Shown here piece after piece: positions 17,236 through 25,848 of a DNA stretch of 64,000 nucleotides (the first letter of the stretch is position 1; every line of letters starts with the position of its first letter). The notes under the pieces were generated by a model, which was not told the DNA's origin, made no database searches, and saw nothing but the letters and a program-made list of their open reading frames with translations. Where the stretch lies: the NCBI RefSeq assembly GCF_032598785.1, contig NZ_CP102984.1; one strand, written 5' to 3'. The DNA comes from Terrisporobacter petrolearius (GTDB lineage: Bacteria > Bacillota > Clostridia > Peptostreptococcales > Peptostreptococcaceae). A program made the position numbers and the translations under genes.

Positions 17236-17706
17236 TTGTTGAGTATTGAAGAAGTAGAATTTGATTTGAATAGATGTGAAGAAGTATTAAAAAATAATGA
17301 TTATATGGAGGTAGTAATAGCTATAGAAGAGCTACAAGATAAATATAGAAACAAGATTAATAATATAAGTGAAAATGAGAATAATGTTGTTTGGAATTAT
17401 AGCAAAAAGGATTTAGAGAAAATAAAAACATATTTATTTGATTATAAAAAAGAAATGATTAAAGAAGAAAAATTAAAAAATATTGAAGAGAAATTGAAAG
17501 ATTTTAAACTATTTATTAAAGACAATAATGTAGAATATGAAAATGATTTAAAAGAAATAGTTAGTTTAATTGAAGAGATAAATAATAAAGATATAAGTTT
17601 GGATGAAAAGTATGAAAAGTTAAAAGTTTGTTTTAACTTATTGGAAAAAATGGATAGAAAAACTAGTATGCATATTTTAGAATTAATAGCTTTATCAATA
17701 AAATAA
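17236..17706 (+). CDS. Coiled-coil protein of unknown function
   Basis: I do not recognise this protein. The best start is TTG at 17236, six bases after AAAGGAGAG; ATG at 17215 lies upstream of that site and lacks its own. It encodes 156 residues, highly charged and almost entirely helical, with Lys/Glu heptad-like stretches (EEKLKNIEEKLKDFKLFIKD) and no membrane segment or cysteine pair. It stands alone between the ABC operon and the convergent glutamine synthetase gene. Confidence 0.7.
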   Translation: MLSIEEVEFDLNRCEEVLKNNDYMEVVIAIEELQDKYRNKINNISENENNVVWNYSKKDLEKIKTYLFDYKKEMIKEEKLKNIEEKLKDFKLFIKDNNVEYENDLKEIVSLIEEINNKDISLDEKYEKLKVCFNLLEKMDRKTSMHILELIALSIK

Positions 17707-17837
17707 GTTATTAACTAATTTAAACTTAGGTTTTTGAAATTATTGTTATTATATAATTATTGACTATGATTTATGGATATTAATTTGGTCACAAGTATAA
17801 AAAATTCTTGAGTTAAAGTATAAAAAGAAACCCTTCT

Positions 17838-17876
17838 ATAAAAATTTATAGTAAGGCTTTCTTTTTTATACATTTC
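17838..17876 (-). terminator. Terminator of the glutamine synthetase gene
   Basis: Plus-strand AAGAAACCCTTCTATAAAAATTT...AAGGCTTTCTTTTT can fold around GAAAGCCTTACTATAAATTTTTATAGAAGGGTTTC on the minus strand. It is an imperfect hairpin ending in TTTCTTT, just downstream of the stop. Confidence 0.55.
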
Positions 17877-17878
17877 AA

Positions 17879-19969
17879 TTATATACTAAACAATAAATCT
17901 GCATAAGTAGGGAATGGCCAAAATTCATTGCCAACTATTGTTTCTAACTCATCTGCAATAGCACGAAGTTCTTGCATTTGTACTTTAATATTATCTCTAT
18001 AAAATTCAGCATTTTCTTTAGGATTAGTGAAATTTTTACTCTCTAATAATGAATTGTTCAGCTTTTCGATTTTAATGTCTAAACAAGAATTTAAAGAAGA
18101 AAGTTTTTTTACTAAAGAAATTTCTAAATTACAATCAATATCACAGCTTAATGATTTCTTATTTAAAGCAGTATCGGTTAAGGATTTTGAATAAGCACAT
18201 ACTGATGGTATTATATCTTTTTTAGCCATATCTATCATTGTTAAAGCTTCAATATTTAAAGTCTTAGAATATTCTTCTAGTAAGATATCGCATCTTGATT
18301 GAAGTTCTTCTTTCGTATAAACATTAAATTTTTCGAATAAATTAACATTTTTCTCGTCCACATAATGAGGAAGAGCATCAACAGCAGTCTCGAAATTAGA
18401 AAGACCTCTTCTTTCAGCCTCAATAACCCACTCTTGTGCATAGTTATTTCCATTAAATATTATTCTTGAATGTTTTTTCATTGTATCTTTAATTATATCA
18501 AAGATGGTATCCTCTGTATTTGTGCTTTTTTCTAATATATCTGCATACTCACATAAACTATTTGCTACAATTGTATTTAAAATAGTATTAGGACATGCAA
18601 TATTACAAGTAGAACCAAGCATTCTAAATTCAAATTTGTTTCCTGTAAAAGCTAAAGGTGAAGTACGGTTTCTATCTGTAGTATCCTTCATAAAAGATGG
18701 AAGAACATCAACATCTATATCCATTGTGTTTAGAAAAATTTCGCTATAAGGCAAATCATTTTCAATACATTTTAGTATTTTCTTTAAGTCTGAACCTACA
18801 AACATGGAAATTATAGCTGGAGGAGCTTCGTTGCCACCTAATCTATGATCATTTCCTGCACTTGCTACTGATAATCGAAGTAGGTCTTGGTATTCATCTA
18901 CTGCTTTAATAATTGCAGAGAAGAATAATAAGAAGGTTTTATTTTCATAAGGTTTTTTACCTGGTTCCAATAAATTTTTCCCTTTGTTAGTAGAAAGTGA
19001 CCAGTTGTTATGTTTTCCACTACCATTTACACCTGCAAAAGGCTTTTCATGTAATAAACAAACAAGACCATGTTTATCAGCAATTCTTTTCATTAAATCC
19101 ATTGCAATTTGGTTGTGATCTGTTGCTACATTAGTAACTGTAAAAATAGGAGCTAATTCATGTTGAGATGGAGCCGCTTCATTATGCTTAGTTTTTGACA
19201 AAACACCAAGTTTCCAAAGTTCCATATCTAATTCTTTCATAAATTCTGCCACTCTAGGTTTTATTGAACCAAAGTAATGATCTTCCATTTCTTGACCTTT
19301 TGGTGGTTTTGCTCCAAATAAAGTTCTTTGGCAGAATTTTAAATCCATTCTTTTTTCAAATAGTTTTTTATCTATTAAAAAATACTCTTGTTCTGCACCA
19401 ACAGTAGTTACTACTCTAGTTACCTCATTGTAACCTAAAATGTTTAATAATCTTACTGCAGCCTTATCAATAGCTTCCATAGATTTTAATAAAGGTGTCT
19501 TTTTGTCTAAAGATTGACCAGAATAAGAACAAAAAGCAGTTGGTATACATAAGGTTGTATCTCTTATAAAAGCATAAGATGTTGGATCCCACACAGTATA
19601 TCCTCTTGCCTCAAAAGTACTTCTAAGTCCTCCAGATGGAAATGATGATCCATCAGGTTCTCCTTTTATTAATTCTTTGCCAGAAAACTCCATTACAATA
19701 TTATTGTCACCAGTAGGTGAGATAAAACTATCGTGTTTTTCGGCAGTGATTCCAGTCATTGGTTGGAACCAATGAGTATAATGAGTTGCACCTTTTTCTA
19801 TTGCCCAATCTTTCATAGTATTTGCAACTACATTTGCAATTTTAATATCAAGTGGTTTACCTTGGTGTATAGTACTTTTTAAAACTAAATATATATCCCT
19901 TGGCAATCTTTCTTTCATTACATTGTCATTGAATACCAAACTCCCAAAAGTTTTAGATAATCTTTCCAT
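17879..19969 (-). CDS. glnN: Glutamine synthetase type III (GSIII)
   Basis: The start at 19969 (MERLSKTFGSLVFNDNVM) follows GGGAGGATATATT and gives 696 residues, the usual GSIII length; longer in-frame starts lie inside the leader. It makes glutamine from glutamate, ammonia and ATP in the cytosol. Recognisable segments are PTAFCSYSGQSLDKKTPLLKS, VGAEQEYFLID, KHNEAAPSQHELAP, NGSGKHNNWS and AGNDHRLGGNEAPPAI. The gene is divergent from an ANTAR regulator. Its leader holds a sigma-A-type promoter, a hexaloop hairpin and an overlapping terminator, indicating antitermination control. Confidence 0.96.
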   Translation of the reverse strand: MERLSKTFGSLVFNDNVMKERLPRDIYLVLKSTIHQGKPLDIKIANVVANTMKDWAIEKGATHYTHWFQPMTGITAEKHDSFISPTGDNNIVMEFSGKELIKGEPDGSSFPSGGLRSTFEARGYTVWDPTSYAFIRDTTLCIPTAFCSYSGQSLDKKTPLLKSMEAIDKAAVRLLNILGYNEVTRVVTTVGAEQEYFLIDKKLFEKRMDLKFCQRTLFGAKPPKGQEMEDHYFGSIKPRVAEFMKELDMELWKLGVLSKTKHNEAAPSQHELAPIFTVTNVATDHNQIAMDLMKRIADKHGLVCLLHEKPFAGVNGSGKHNNWSLSTNKGKNLLEPGKKPYENKTFLLFFSAIIKAVDEYQDLLRLSVASAGNDHRLGGNEAPPAIISMFVGSDLKKILKCIENDLPYSEIFLNTMDIDVDVLPSFMKDTTDRNRTSPLAFTGNKFEFRMLGSTCNIACPNTILNTIVANSLCEYADILEKSTNTEDTIFDIIKDTMKKHSRIIFNGNNYAQEWVIEAERRGLSNFETAVDALPHYVDEKNVNLFEKFNVYTKEELQSRCDILLEEYSKTLNIEALTMIDMAKKDIIPSVCAYSKSLTDTALNKKSLSCDIDCNLEISLVKKLSSLNSCLDIKIEKLNNSLLESKNFTNPKENAEFYRDNIKVQMQELRAIADELETIVGNEFWPFPTYADLLFSI

Positions 19970-20033
19970 AATATATCCTCCCTTAATATTATCAGAATAT
20001 TGAATTGAAACATAGGATTGTTTCAAAATAAAA

Positions 20034-20074
20034 AAAGGCGCAGTAGGTAAAAGTACCTACAGCGCCTTTGCTGT
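20034..20074 (-). promoter_or_regulatory. ANTAR-type antiterminator and overlapping terminator in the glnN leader
   Basis: On the minus strand hairpin P1 is ACAGC-AAAGGC-GCTGT (20059-20074). Its six-base loop has A at position 1 and G at position 4, as in RNA targets of ANTAR proteins. It shares GGCGC with the left arm of a strong terminator (20034-20069: AAAGGCGC-T-GTAGGTA, loop CTTT, TACCTAC-T-GCGCC, then T-run). P1 and the terminator are therefore mutually exclusive. A second hairpin, GTAGGT-ACTTTT-ACCTAC, also has a six-base loop starting with A but lacks G4. The adjacent ANTAR gene is the obvious binding partner. Confidence 0.75.
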
Positions 20075-20092
20075 TAAATAATTATAAAATAT

Positions 20093-20121
20093 ATTGTATG
20101 CATATTTAAAAAAAATGTCAA
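20093..20121 (-). promoter_or_regulatory. Sigma-A-type promoter of glnN
   Basis: Minus-strand TTGACA (20116-20121), a 17-base spacer, then TACAAT (20093-20098). Transcription would start near 20086, about 12 bases before hairpin P1. Confidence 0.8.
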
Positions 20122-20284
20122 CTAAAAAATTTAAAAAAATTAAAAAAGAAAAATTTTTATGATAAGACAAAATATTCGAAAAAATATTTGACATATATTC
20201 TAAGAAGATGTAGAATTTTACTAAATATAATGAAAATTTATAAATTAGTACAAAAAATAACTTTGAATTTTATGTGAAAGTAAG

Positions 20285-20348
20285 AGTATTTATAAAGGGA
20301 TGTAAAGCAAGAGTACTTTCATTCTTTTGTGAGTAACTCTTTTTTTAA
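20285..20348 (+). promoter_or_regulatory. Possible leader terminator of the ANTAR gene
   Basis: AGAGTACT (about 20311-20318) pairs with AGTAACTCT (with one bulged A) before a run of seven T. Upstream TGAAAGTA (about 20274-20281) can instead pair with TACTTTCA, overlapping the terminator arm. Between them lies AAAGGG flanked by weak T-A pairs, a possible A1/G4 hexaloop. Autoregulation by antitermination is possible but the hairpin is weak. Confidence 0.35.
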
Positions 20349-20444
20349 TATGAAAAATGAAACAAAAGGTATTAAACTTGCATTTTACCCCAGTGTATTA
20401 GATAAGATTTTAATAGGTTATTTTTAATTTAAAGGGTGATTCTT

Positions 20445-21014
20445 ATGGAAAATATTCTAATTGTATCTAGTTCTAATAAAAGTAAAGAACTATTAGTTAA
20501 TATTGCAAAGGAAAGTGGCGATTATAACGTTTTAGCCGTAGAAAATAGTTTTCGTGGTAGAGAAATAATAAAAAAAATGAACTTTGATTTAATAATAATT
20601 AATTCACCTTTAAGCGATGATTGTGAAGAAAACTTATCAGTATTTGTAAATGAAAATACTAATAGCTCTATAATACTAATAGTAAAAAATAATTCACCTA
20701 AAGAGAATAGAGATAATATTGAGAGTAAAGGAATTTATATAATGGAAAAACCATTGAATAAACTTATACTTATTAATATGATTAATTCTTATATTATTCA
20801 TAGAAGGAGATTTAATTCTATTATTAAAAAAAATGAAAAGTTAAAGAATAAAGTAAATGATATAAAATTAATAGAAAGAGCTAAATTAACTTTGATTCAA
20901 TATTTAAAAATGAGTGAAGAGCAATCACATAAATATATTGAAAAGCAAGCAATGGATTTAAGAATTACAAAGGTTGAAGTTGCTAAAAATATTTTAAAAA
21001 CTTATGAATATTAA
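20445..21014 (+). CDS. ANTAR-domain antiterminator with pseudo-receiver domain
   Basis: The start at 20445 follows AAAGGG by eight bases; 189 residues. Residues 1-110 have a receiver fold but ILIVSSSNKS replaces the usual acidic DD pair and FDLIIINSPLS has Asn where the phosphorylated Asp should be; the conserved lysine survives in IMEKP. Residues about 125-185 form an ANTAR domain: coiled coil, then IERAKLTLIQYLKMSEEQSHKYIEKQAMDLRITKVEVAKNIL. ANTAR proteins bind paired hexaloop hairpins and prevent termination. Divergent placement from glnN and the glnN leader structure suggest it controls nitrogen assimilation, probably without phosphorylation. Confidence 0.88.
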   Translation: MENILIVSSSNKSKELLVNIAKESGDYNVLAVENSFRGREIIKKMNFDLIIINSPLSDDCEENLSVFVNENTNSSIILIVKNNSPKENRDNIESKGIYIMEKPLNKLILINMINSYIIHRRRFNSIIKKNEKLKNKVNDIKLIERAKLTLIQYLKMSEEQSHKYIEKQAMDLRITKVEVAKNILKTYEY

Positions 21015-21027
21015 AGTTAATGAGAAT

Positions 21028-21086
21028 TTAAAAGTAGACTTAGTAGAGCAAATCCAATAATCAAAGGATTTATTAAGTCTACTGTT
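21028..21086 (+). terminator. Long hairpin after the ANTAR gene
   Basis: AGTAGACTTA ... TTAAGTCTACT with inner AAATCC/GGATTT forms a long interrupted stem. There is no proper T-run, so it could be a weak terminator or an RNA-protecting hairpin. Confidence 0.45.
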
Positions 21087-21170
21087 AAGAAATAATTGTA
21101 AAAAATGTAATATATTAAATATAATTGGGAATTATAAAACCATATTATAGAAAAATATGGAGGTGTAGCT

Positions 21171-21362
21171 ATGAAAGCTTATGTTGATGATGATTTATGT
21201 ATAGGATGTGGAACATGCCCAGAAGTATGCCCTGAGGTTTTTCATATGACTGATGACGGAATAGCTCATGCAATAAATACTGATATACCAGAAGATGTAC
21301 TTGGAAATGCAAAACAAGCTTGTGATAGTTGTCCAGTTGATGCAATTGATATTGATGACTAA
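21171..21362 (+). CDS. Ferredoxin, single [4Fe-4S] type
   Basis: A 63-residue acidic ferredoxin. CIGCGTCPEVCP near the N-terminus supplies three ligands with CxxCxxC spacing and CDSCPVDAI supplies the fourth; this is the Bacillus/Thermotoga-type one-cluster ferredoxin rather than the 2x[4Fe-4S] clostridial one. It carries low-potential electrons in the cytosol. The ribosome site is TGGAGGTG. A bidirectional terminator follows, shared with the convergent MATE gene. Confidence 0.95.
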   Translation: MKAYVDDDLCIGCGTCPEVCPEVFHMTDDGIAHAINTDIPEDVLGNAKQACDSCPVDAIDIDD

Positions 21363-21363
21363 A

Positions 21364-21404
21364 TAAAAAAGGCATGTTATTATATTTAATAACATGCCTT
21401 TTAT
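21364..21404. terminator. Bidirectional terminator, ferredoxin and MATE genes
   Basis: AAAAAAGGCATGTTATTA ... TAATAACATGCCTTTT reads as a hairpin with T-rich flank on both strands. Confidence 0.85.
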
Positions 21405-21422
21405 CTATATTGGAGTATAGAT

Positions 21423-22787
21423 TTATAAAATTATGGAATCTTTCATAATTTTAGAAGATGGTTCATTTTCAGAATTTAACTTTTTCTTTCTAAAAAAGTT
21501 GAATAATAAAGATAGGGCAATAACTAAACATACAAATTCAGACACTCCAGTTGTAATCCATATAGCGCTACTACCAAATATTGTAGTTAGTAAGAACAAA
21601 CTTATTGTTACTAATACTAAACTTCTTCCAAGAGAAATTATAGAAGAATACAAAGGTTGTTCTATGGCTACAAAGAATCCAGAAATAATTAAGTTAAATC
21701 CTACAAATAAGAAAGAAATTGAATATAACTTAAATACAGAAACTGTTGAATTAAATAACTGAGTTTCATCAGGATTAATAAATAAGCTTGTAATATTACC
21801 TGCAAATAAAATAGATGAGGCAAATACTGCAACAGAAGTTATTAAAACTGTTTTAAGGCCCATTTTAAATAAATGATTTACTTTGTCTATTTCTCCTGCA
21901 CCAAAGTAGAAACTTATTAAAGGCTGAGCACCTTGAGTTATTCCAATCATAGTCATTAATATAAGAGTATTAACATAGCAAATTACACTATAAGATATTA
22001 ATGCATCTTGCCCTATTAATCTTAGTAAGGTTTGGTTAAATAATATTGTAACTATTCCAACACTTAATTCTGAAGTACAATCAGGGAAACCTAAGCAAAC
22101 TATTCTTTTAATAGTATGGAAACTAAATTTGAATTTAGTAAATCTTAAATTTGATTTTTTTCTTAAAAAATGACTTAAGAAAAATAAAGTTGAAAGTACT
22201 TGAGCTATGCCTGTGGCAAAGGCGGCACCTTTTACACCATATCCAAGTTCTACAACAAAAATATAATCTAAAACTATATTAGTTATAGCTGAAATTACCA
22301 CACCAATAGTTGCTAATAATGGAAATCCGTCAGCTTTTACGATAACTTCTAAAGAATAAGAAACAATAAAGAATATGTTAAATAAAGATATTACAAATAA
22401 GTAATCCTTAACATAACCTATAGTATCTGGAGTTGCACCTAAAATTTTAGCTAAATAATCAAGACCCAAAATAGATGTAACTGTTATTATAATTGCAAGA
22501 ACTGTAATAGTGACTAAATTAAGTGAAAAAGCTTCATTCGCTTTTTCTAAATCTTTTTTTCCAAGATACATTGCTATAATTGTAGAAGCCCCCGTAGAAA
22601 ATAACACAGATATGGCAAATACTAAATTAATAAAAGGCATGGAAATATTAACTGAAGCTAGGGCCAACTCTCCAACGCCCTTACTAACAAATATTCCATC
22701 AACAATTGTGTATAGTGAGAAAACCCACATGGCAACAACAGAAGGTCCCAAGTACTTTAGAAATTGTTTAAATAAATTTTTTGTCAT
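21423..22787 (-). CDS. MATE family efflux transporter
   Basis: A 454-residue protein with 12 membrane segments and the MATE beginning: FLKYLGPSVVAMWVFSLYTIVDGIFVSKGVGELALASVNISMP. The second half repeats the fold (ISFYFGAGEIDKVNHLFK). MATE proteins expel cationic drugs or metabolites using proton or sodium gradients. The start follows AAGGAGTGATACA. A MerR-type regulator is divergent, and the promoter of this gene contains a MerR-style 19-base spacer with a palindrome, so it is probably induced by a MerR ligand. Confidence 0.94.
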   Translation of the reverse strand: MTKNLFKQFLKYLGPSVVAMWVFSLYTIVDGIFVSKGVGELALASVNISMPFINLVFAISVLFSTGASTIIAMYLGKKDLEKANEAFSLNLVTITVLAIIITVTSILGLDYLAKILGATPDTIGYVKDYLFVISLFNIFFIVSYSLEVIVKADGFPLLATIGVVISAITNIVLDYIFVVELGYGVKGAAFATGIAQVLSTLFFLSHFLRKKSNLRFTKFKFSFHTIKRIVCLGFPDCTSELSVGIVTILFNQTLLRLIGQDALISYSVICYVNTLILMTMIGITQGAQPLISFYFGAGEIDKVNHLFKMGLKTVLITSVAVFASSILFAGNITSLFINPDETQLFNSTVSVFKLYSISFLFVGFNLIISGFFVAIEQPLYSSIISLGRSLVLVTISLFLLTTIFGSSAIWITTGVSEFVCLVIALSLLFNFFRKKKLNSENEPSSKIMKDSIIL

Positions 22788-22808
22788 TGTATCACTCCTT
22801 ATGCTTAT

Positions 22809-22839
22809 ATCATAATCCTTGGTATAATACCAAGGTCAA
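22809..22839 (-). promoter_or_regulatory. MerR-type promoter and operator of the MATE gene
   Basis: On the minus strand -35 TTGACC (22834-22839) and -10 TATGAT (22809-22814) are 19 bases apart. The spacer carries the perfect palindrome CCTTGGTATAATACCAAGG (22817-22835). Overlong 19-20-base spacers holding an inverted repeat are the hallmark of MerR-activated promoters. Confidence 0.82.
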
Positions 22840-22927
22840 TAAAAATCAGTAAATATTTTCAAATTTATTGAAAAATATTTTTCTTTGTGAAATAATATAT
22901 TTCAGTATATATTAAAAAGGAGCAAAA

Positions 22928-23737
22928 ATGAAAGATTATTATAAAATTGGAGAAATATCTGAAATGTATGACATGAGTAGAGATTCACTTATGTATTATG
23001 AAAAGATAGAAATAATAAAACCTATTAGAGATGATAATGGGTATAGGCTTTACAGTGTTTCTGATATTTGGAGACTTAATTTAATAAAAGAATTAAAAAA
23101 TTTAGGGTTCTCTTTTAAAATGATTAAAGAGTATTTAGAAAATAGAGATTTGAATTCTACTAATAAATTACTTCAAAACGGCATAACATTACTAGATGAT
23201 CAAATTCTAAAATTATTAAGACAAAAAGAAAATATGAGAAAGAGAATGGAATCTATAGAAAATACTGCAAATAATTCTAACTTAAATAGTGTGGAATTAT
23301 CTTATTTAAAAAAACGAAAAGGTCTCATATTAAATGGCCAAATTAAAAGAGATGCTGATTTTGACTTATTAATACAAAAGCTACAAAAAGATCATAATAA
23401 TAAATTTGGTATTTTAGGAAATAACAATGTAGGGTCAGTATTTAAGGTAGACTCACTTAGAAATGGCATAACTACAGATTTTGAATCTGTATTTTGTTTA
23501 CTAAAAGATAATGCCAAAGACTATAATATAGTATTCGAAGAAGGCTACTATGTAACTTTGACTTATAGTGGAGACTATGTAAACAACAAAGAACACATAA
23601 AGAATATGTTTGACTTTATTGAAGAAAATAAATTAATAATTAAAGGTAATCCAATGGAAATATACAAAATAGACATACATGAAACTGAAAATAAAGATGA
23701 GTTTATCACTGAAATTCAAATACCTATCAAATGTTAA
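22928..23737 (+). CDS. MerR family transcriptional regulator with C-terminal effector domain
   Basis: A 269-residue regulator: winged helix at residues 5-75 (YKIGEISEMYDMSRDSLMYYEKIEIIKP, DDNGYRLYSVSDI), a coiled coil at about 80-125, and a C-terminal region (from about 130) resembling GyrI-like/multidrug-binding domains (ending PMEIYKIDIHETENKDEFITEIQIPI). It is divergent from the MATE pump and should bind the palindrome at 22817. The ligand is probably a small drug-like molecule handled by the pump. The start follows AAAAGGAGC. Confidence 0.9.
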   Translation: MKDYYKIGEISEMYDMSRDSLMYYEKIEIIKPIRDDNGYRLYSVSDIWRLNLIKELKNLGFSFKMIKEYLENRDLNSTNKLLQNGITLLDDQILKLLRQKENMRKRMESIENTANNSNLNSVELSYLKKRKGLILNGQIKRDADFDLLIQKLQKDHNNKFGILGNNNVGSVFKVDSLRNGITTDFESVFCLLKDNAKDYNIVFEEGYYVTLTYSGDYVNNKEHIKNMFDFIEENKLIIKGNPMEIYKIDIHETENKDEFITEIQIPIKC

Positions 23738-23739
23738 AG

Positions 23740-23772
23740 ATGATGTTAAAACTAAAACATCATCTTTTTGTG
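23740..23772. terminator. Bidirectional terminator between MerR gene and the convergent gene
   Basis: AGATGATGTTAAAACTAAAACATCATCTTTTTG hairpin with T-rich tail. Confidence 0.8.
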
Positions 23773-25152
23773 TTATGGTTCAACCCAAACTGGAGAGGTT
23801 ATAGATTTTTTATTGCTTTCCTCAGTTATTAATGCAAAATAATAAGTATTTTCCTTTGGTGGTTTTAAAGTGAAATCAACTTTTGCATAACTTGAATTAA
23901 ATTCTTTTGTATAGACTATTTCGTTGTTATTGCTAAACACTTCTATTTTTTTTATTTTATCATAGTCGTCATTATTAATTGCACTTACAATAAGCCTAAT
24001 GTAAGAAGGAGATTTTACTATACTTCCCATAGGCATTTTATTCAATGAAAAAAATATATCTATATTATTATCTTCACTTACATATATTCTTCTGTTTTTT
24101 ATTGCATCTATGATTTTGCTTTTACTTAAATCTTCACATAGTATAGTAGTTCTAAGATCTTTTGAAATATTCCAATTGGGATAGTCGTTATACTGGCATG
24201 TTATAGGGCTTACATGCCAGCCGTTATTTAATGCTTCCTTATAATTATCTATATTTAATACGTCTCTGTTTTTTTTAGTCTCTGTTTTTTTATTTAATTC
24301 AAGTAAGGTTATAACCTGGTCACCATAAGGTGAATATTTAAAGTAATCTATATTGCTTAGATTGTTATTTGCTTTAAATTGGCAGATTAAATCACCTTCA
24401 TAGTAAAATAATTTTTTATAAAGCAACTGAAGACTTATATTGTCTTTAAATAAAAAGGGATATTCACAGTTAAATGTATTTATTTCAGTTTTATTTTTTT
24501 CGTCTTTTAGCTGGGTGCTTAATTCGAAACCGGGTATGGAAATAAAATCATTATTATTAGTAAATTTATTGCATGAATCAATTAATTTTTTGTACTTTTT
24601 ACTATCTACATGAATATCAGATTTATTATTTTCTTTGTTATTTATTTTTTCAGTAATAAAAACATAATCTAAATGATTTGTGTTTTTGCATAGATTATTC
24701 AAATCATCATATGAAGTAAGCATATTTAGTTCCTTAGTACTGTTAAAGAAAATTCCCTTATAATTATTATAAAAAGGCGTTCCAACGGTGAAATACCATT
24801 CTATCTCTTCTACTTTATTATCTTTAGTGGGAATTTCAATTTTTACAACCTGTACACCTCTTTTTAGTTTTGTGTCGCATTTATAGTAAATATATTTAGA
24901 TGTAAGTATGGTTTTATTAGTTACTTCTTTATAGTTTAAATAGAGTTTATAATTATCTAAAACAAATTTACTATTGTATTTAATTATAATTTCTGGAGTA
25001 GAGATTATATTTTGCTCTCCTCTTTTAGGAACCAGACTATCAATAGTTATGGATCTATTATCATTACTTTCAATATAAGTATTTCCATCTGTTTCTATAT
25101 AGAATGTAAAAAAAATAAAAAATATTAAAGTAATAGTAGTTATTTTTTTCAT
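23773..25152 (-). CDS. Secreted protein with degenerate PHP/CehA-like domain
   Basis: The start at 25152 behind GGGAGGAAAAT gives 459 residues with a signal-type N-terminus (MKKITTITLIFFIFFTFYI). An N-terminal Ig-like region is followed by a region recalling CehA/McbA PHP-fold hydrolases (ALNNGWHVSPITCQY; LRTTILCEDLSKSKIIDAIKNRRIYVSED). The usual metal-binding HxH and TDH are missing; the corresponding place reads YVFITEKINN and the GSDxH place reads CQYNDY. So an active metallohydrolase is unlikely. A C-terminal beta domain completes it. Family assignment is moderate; function unknown. Confidence 0.65.
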   Translation of the reverse strand: MKKITTITLIFFIFFTFYIETDGNTYIESNDNRSITIDSLVPKRGEQNIISTPEIIIKYNSKFVLDNYKLYLNYKEVTNKTILTSKYIYYKCDTKLKRGVQVVKIEIPTKDNKVEEIEWYFTVGTPFYNNYKGIFFNSTKELNMLTSYDDLNNLCKNTNHLDYVFITEKINNKENNKSDIHVDSKKYKKLIDSCNKFTNNNDFISIPGFELSTQLKDEKNKTEINTFNCEYPFLFKDNISLQLLYKKLFYYEGDLICQFKANNNLSNIDYFKYSPYGDQVITLLELNKKTETKKNRDVLNIDNYKEALNNGWHVSPITCQYNDYPNWNISKDLRTTILCEDLSKSKIIDAIKNRRIYVSEDNNIDIFFSLNKMPMGSIVKSPSYIRLIVSAINNDDYDKIKKIEVFSNNNEIVYTKEFNSSYAKVDFTLKPPKENTYYFALITEESNKKSITSPVWVEP

Positions 25153-25343
25153 ATTTTCCTCCCAAATATATTTATATGACGAATTTAGTTTTAACAAAGA
25201 ACTAATTTTTATGCAATAAAGGAAAATTAAGTATATTGGCATTTATTTAATTTGTACAAACATAAGAGGACAAGATTAATTAATATAATATAGAAGGATT
25301 CTTAATTTTTATTAAATCATCTTCTTATTAAAGGAGGATAAAT

Positions 25344-25847
25344 ATGTTAGCAGATTCTATTGAGATAAAAGTAAGAAAAAAAGATGCAATGAAACATATA
25401 TTTAGAAAGACGCCCCTAGTAAGTAAAATTGACCAATTTAATAGAAAAGTAGACAATATACATTTAGAATATGTGGAATATAAGATACTAAAATATGAAA
25501 TTATTAGTAGAAGAAAAAATAAGAATAACTTTAGAAATGATGATATAAACGATAACATAATTATGATGGTAAATACTTATAATGGGCATTCTAAGTCCAT
25601 TGGGAGTGTGCCACAAACAGTTAAAAGGTATATTGCTAGAAGTTGTATAAAAAAATCTAATATTAAAGAAGATTATATAGTTGAAAAAGTAAAAAATGAA
25701 ATTTTAAATTATTTTGATAGTAAGATTAAAAATAATTCCATAGATAAACATATAATAAAAAATATTAGGCTTTTAGAAGTTAGAAGTATATATAAACCCT
25801 ATTGGATAGGAAATTATAATGGTAAAGAAGTTTTTGTGGATGCATAG
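25344..25847 (+). CDS. Hypothetical protein, 167 residues
   Basis: Not recognised. It begins behind AAAGGAGGATAAAT, so it is surely translated. It is basic and mixed helix/strand, with no membrane segment or signal, and ends RSIYKPYWIGNYNGKEVFVDA, a motif like those of small domains with a WxGxxxGkevfvD turn. It stands alone between two convergent secreted-protein genes and has its own terminator. Confidence 0.72.
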   Translation: MLADSIEIKVRKKDAMKHIFRKTPLVSKIDQFNRKVDNIHLEYVEYKILKYEIISRRKNKNNFRNDDINDNIIMMVNTYNGHSKSIGSVPQTVKRYIARSCIKKSNIKEDYIVEKVKNEILNYFDSKIKNNSIDKHIIKNIRLLEVRSIYKPYWIGNYNGKEVFVDA

Positions 25848-25848
25848 A

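Noticed and set aside
20043..20060. The second glnN-leader hairpin as a full ANTAR P2 hairpin
   Set aside because: Its hexaloop ACTTTT has A1 but not G4, and it coincides with the terminator top. It is noted but not counted as a confirmed second target.
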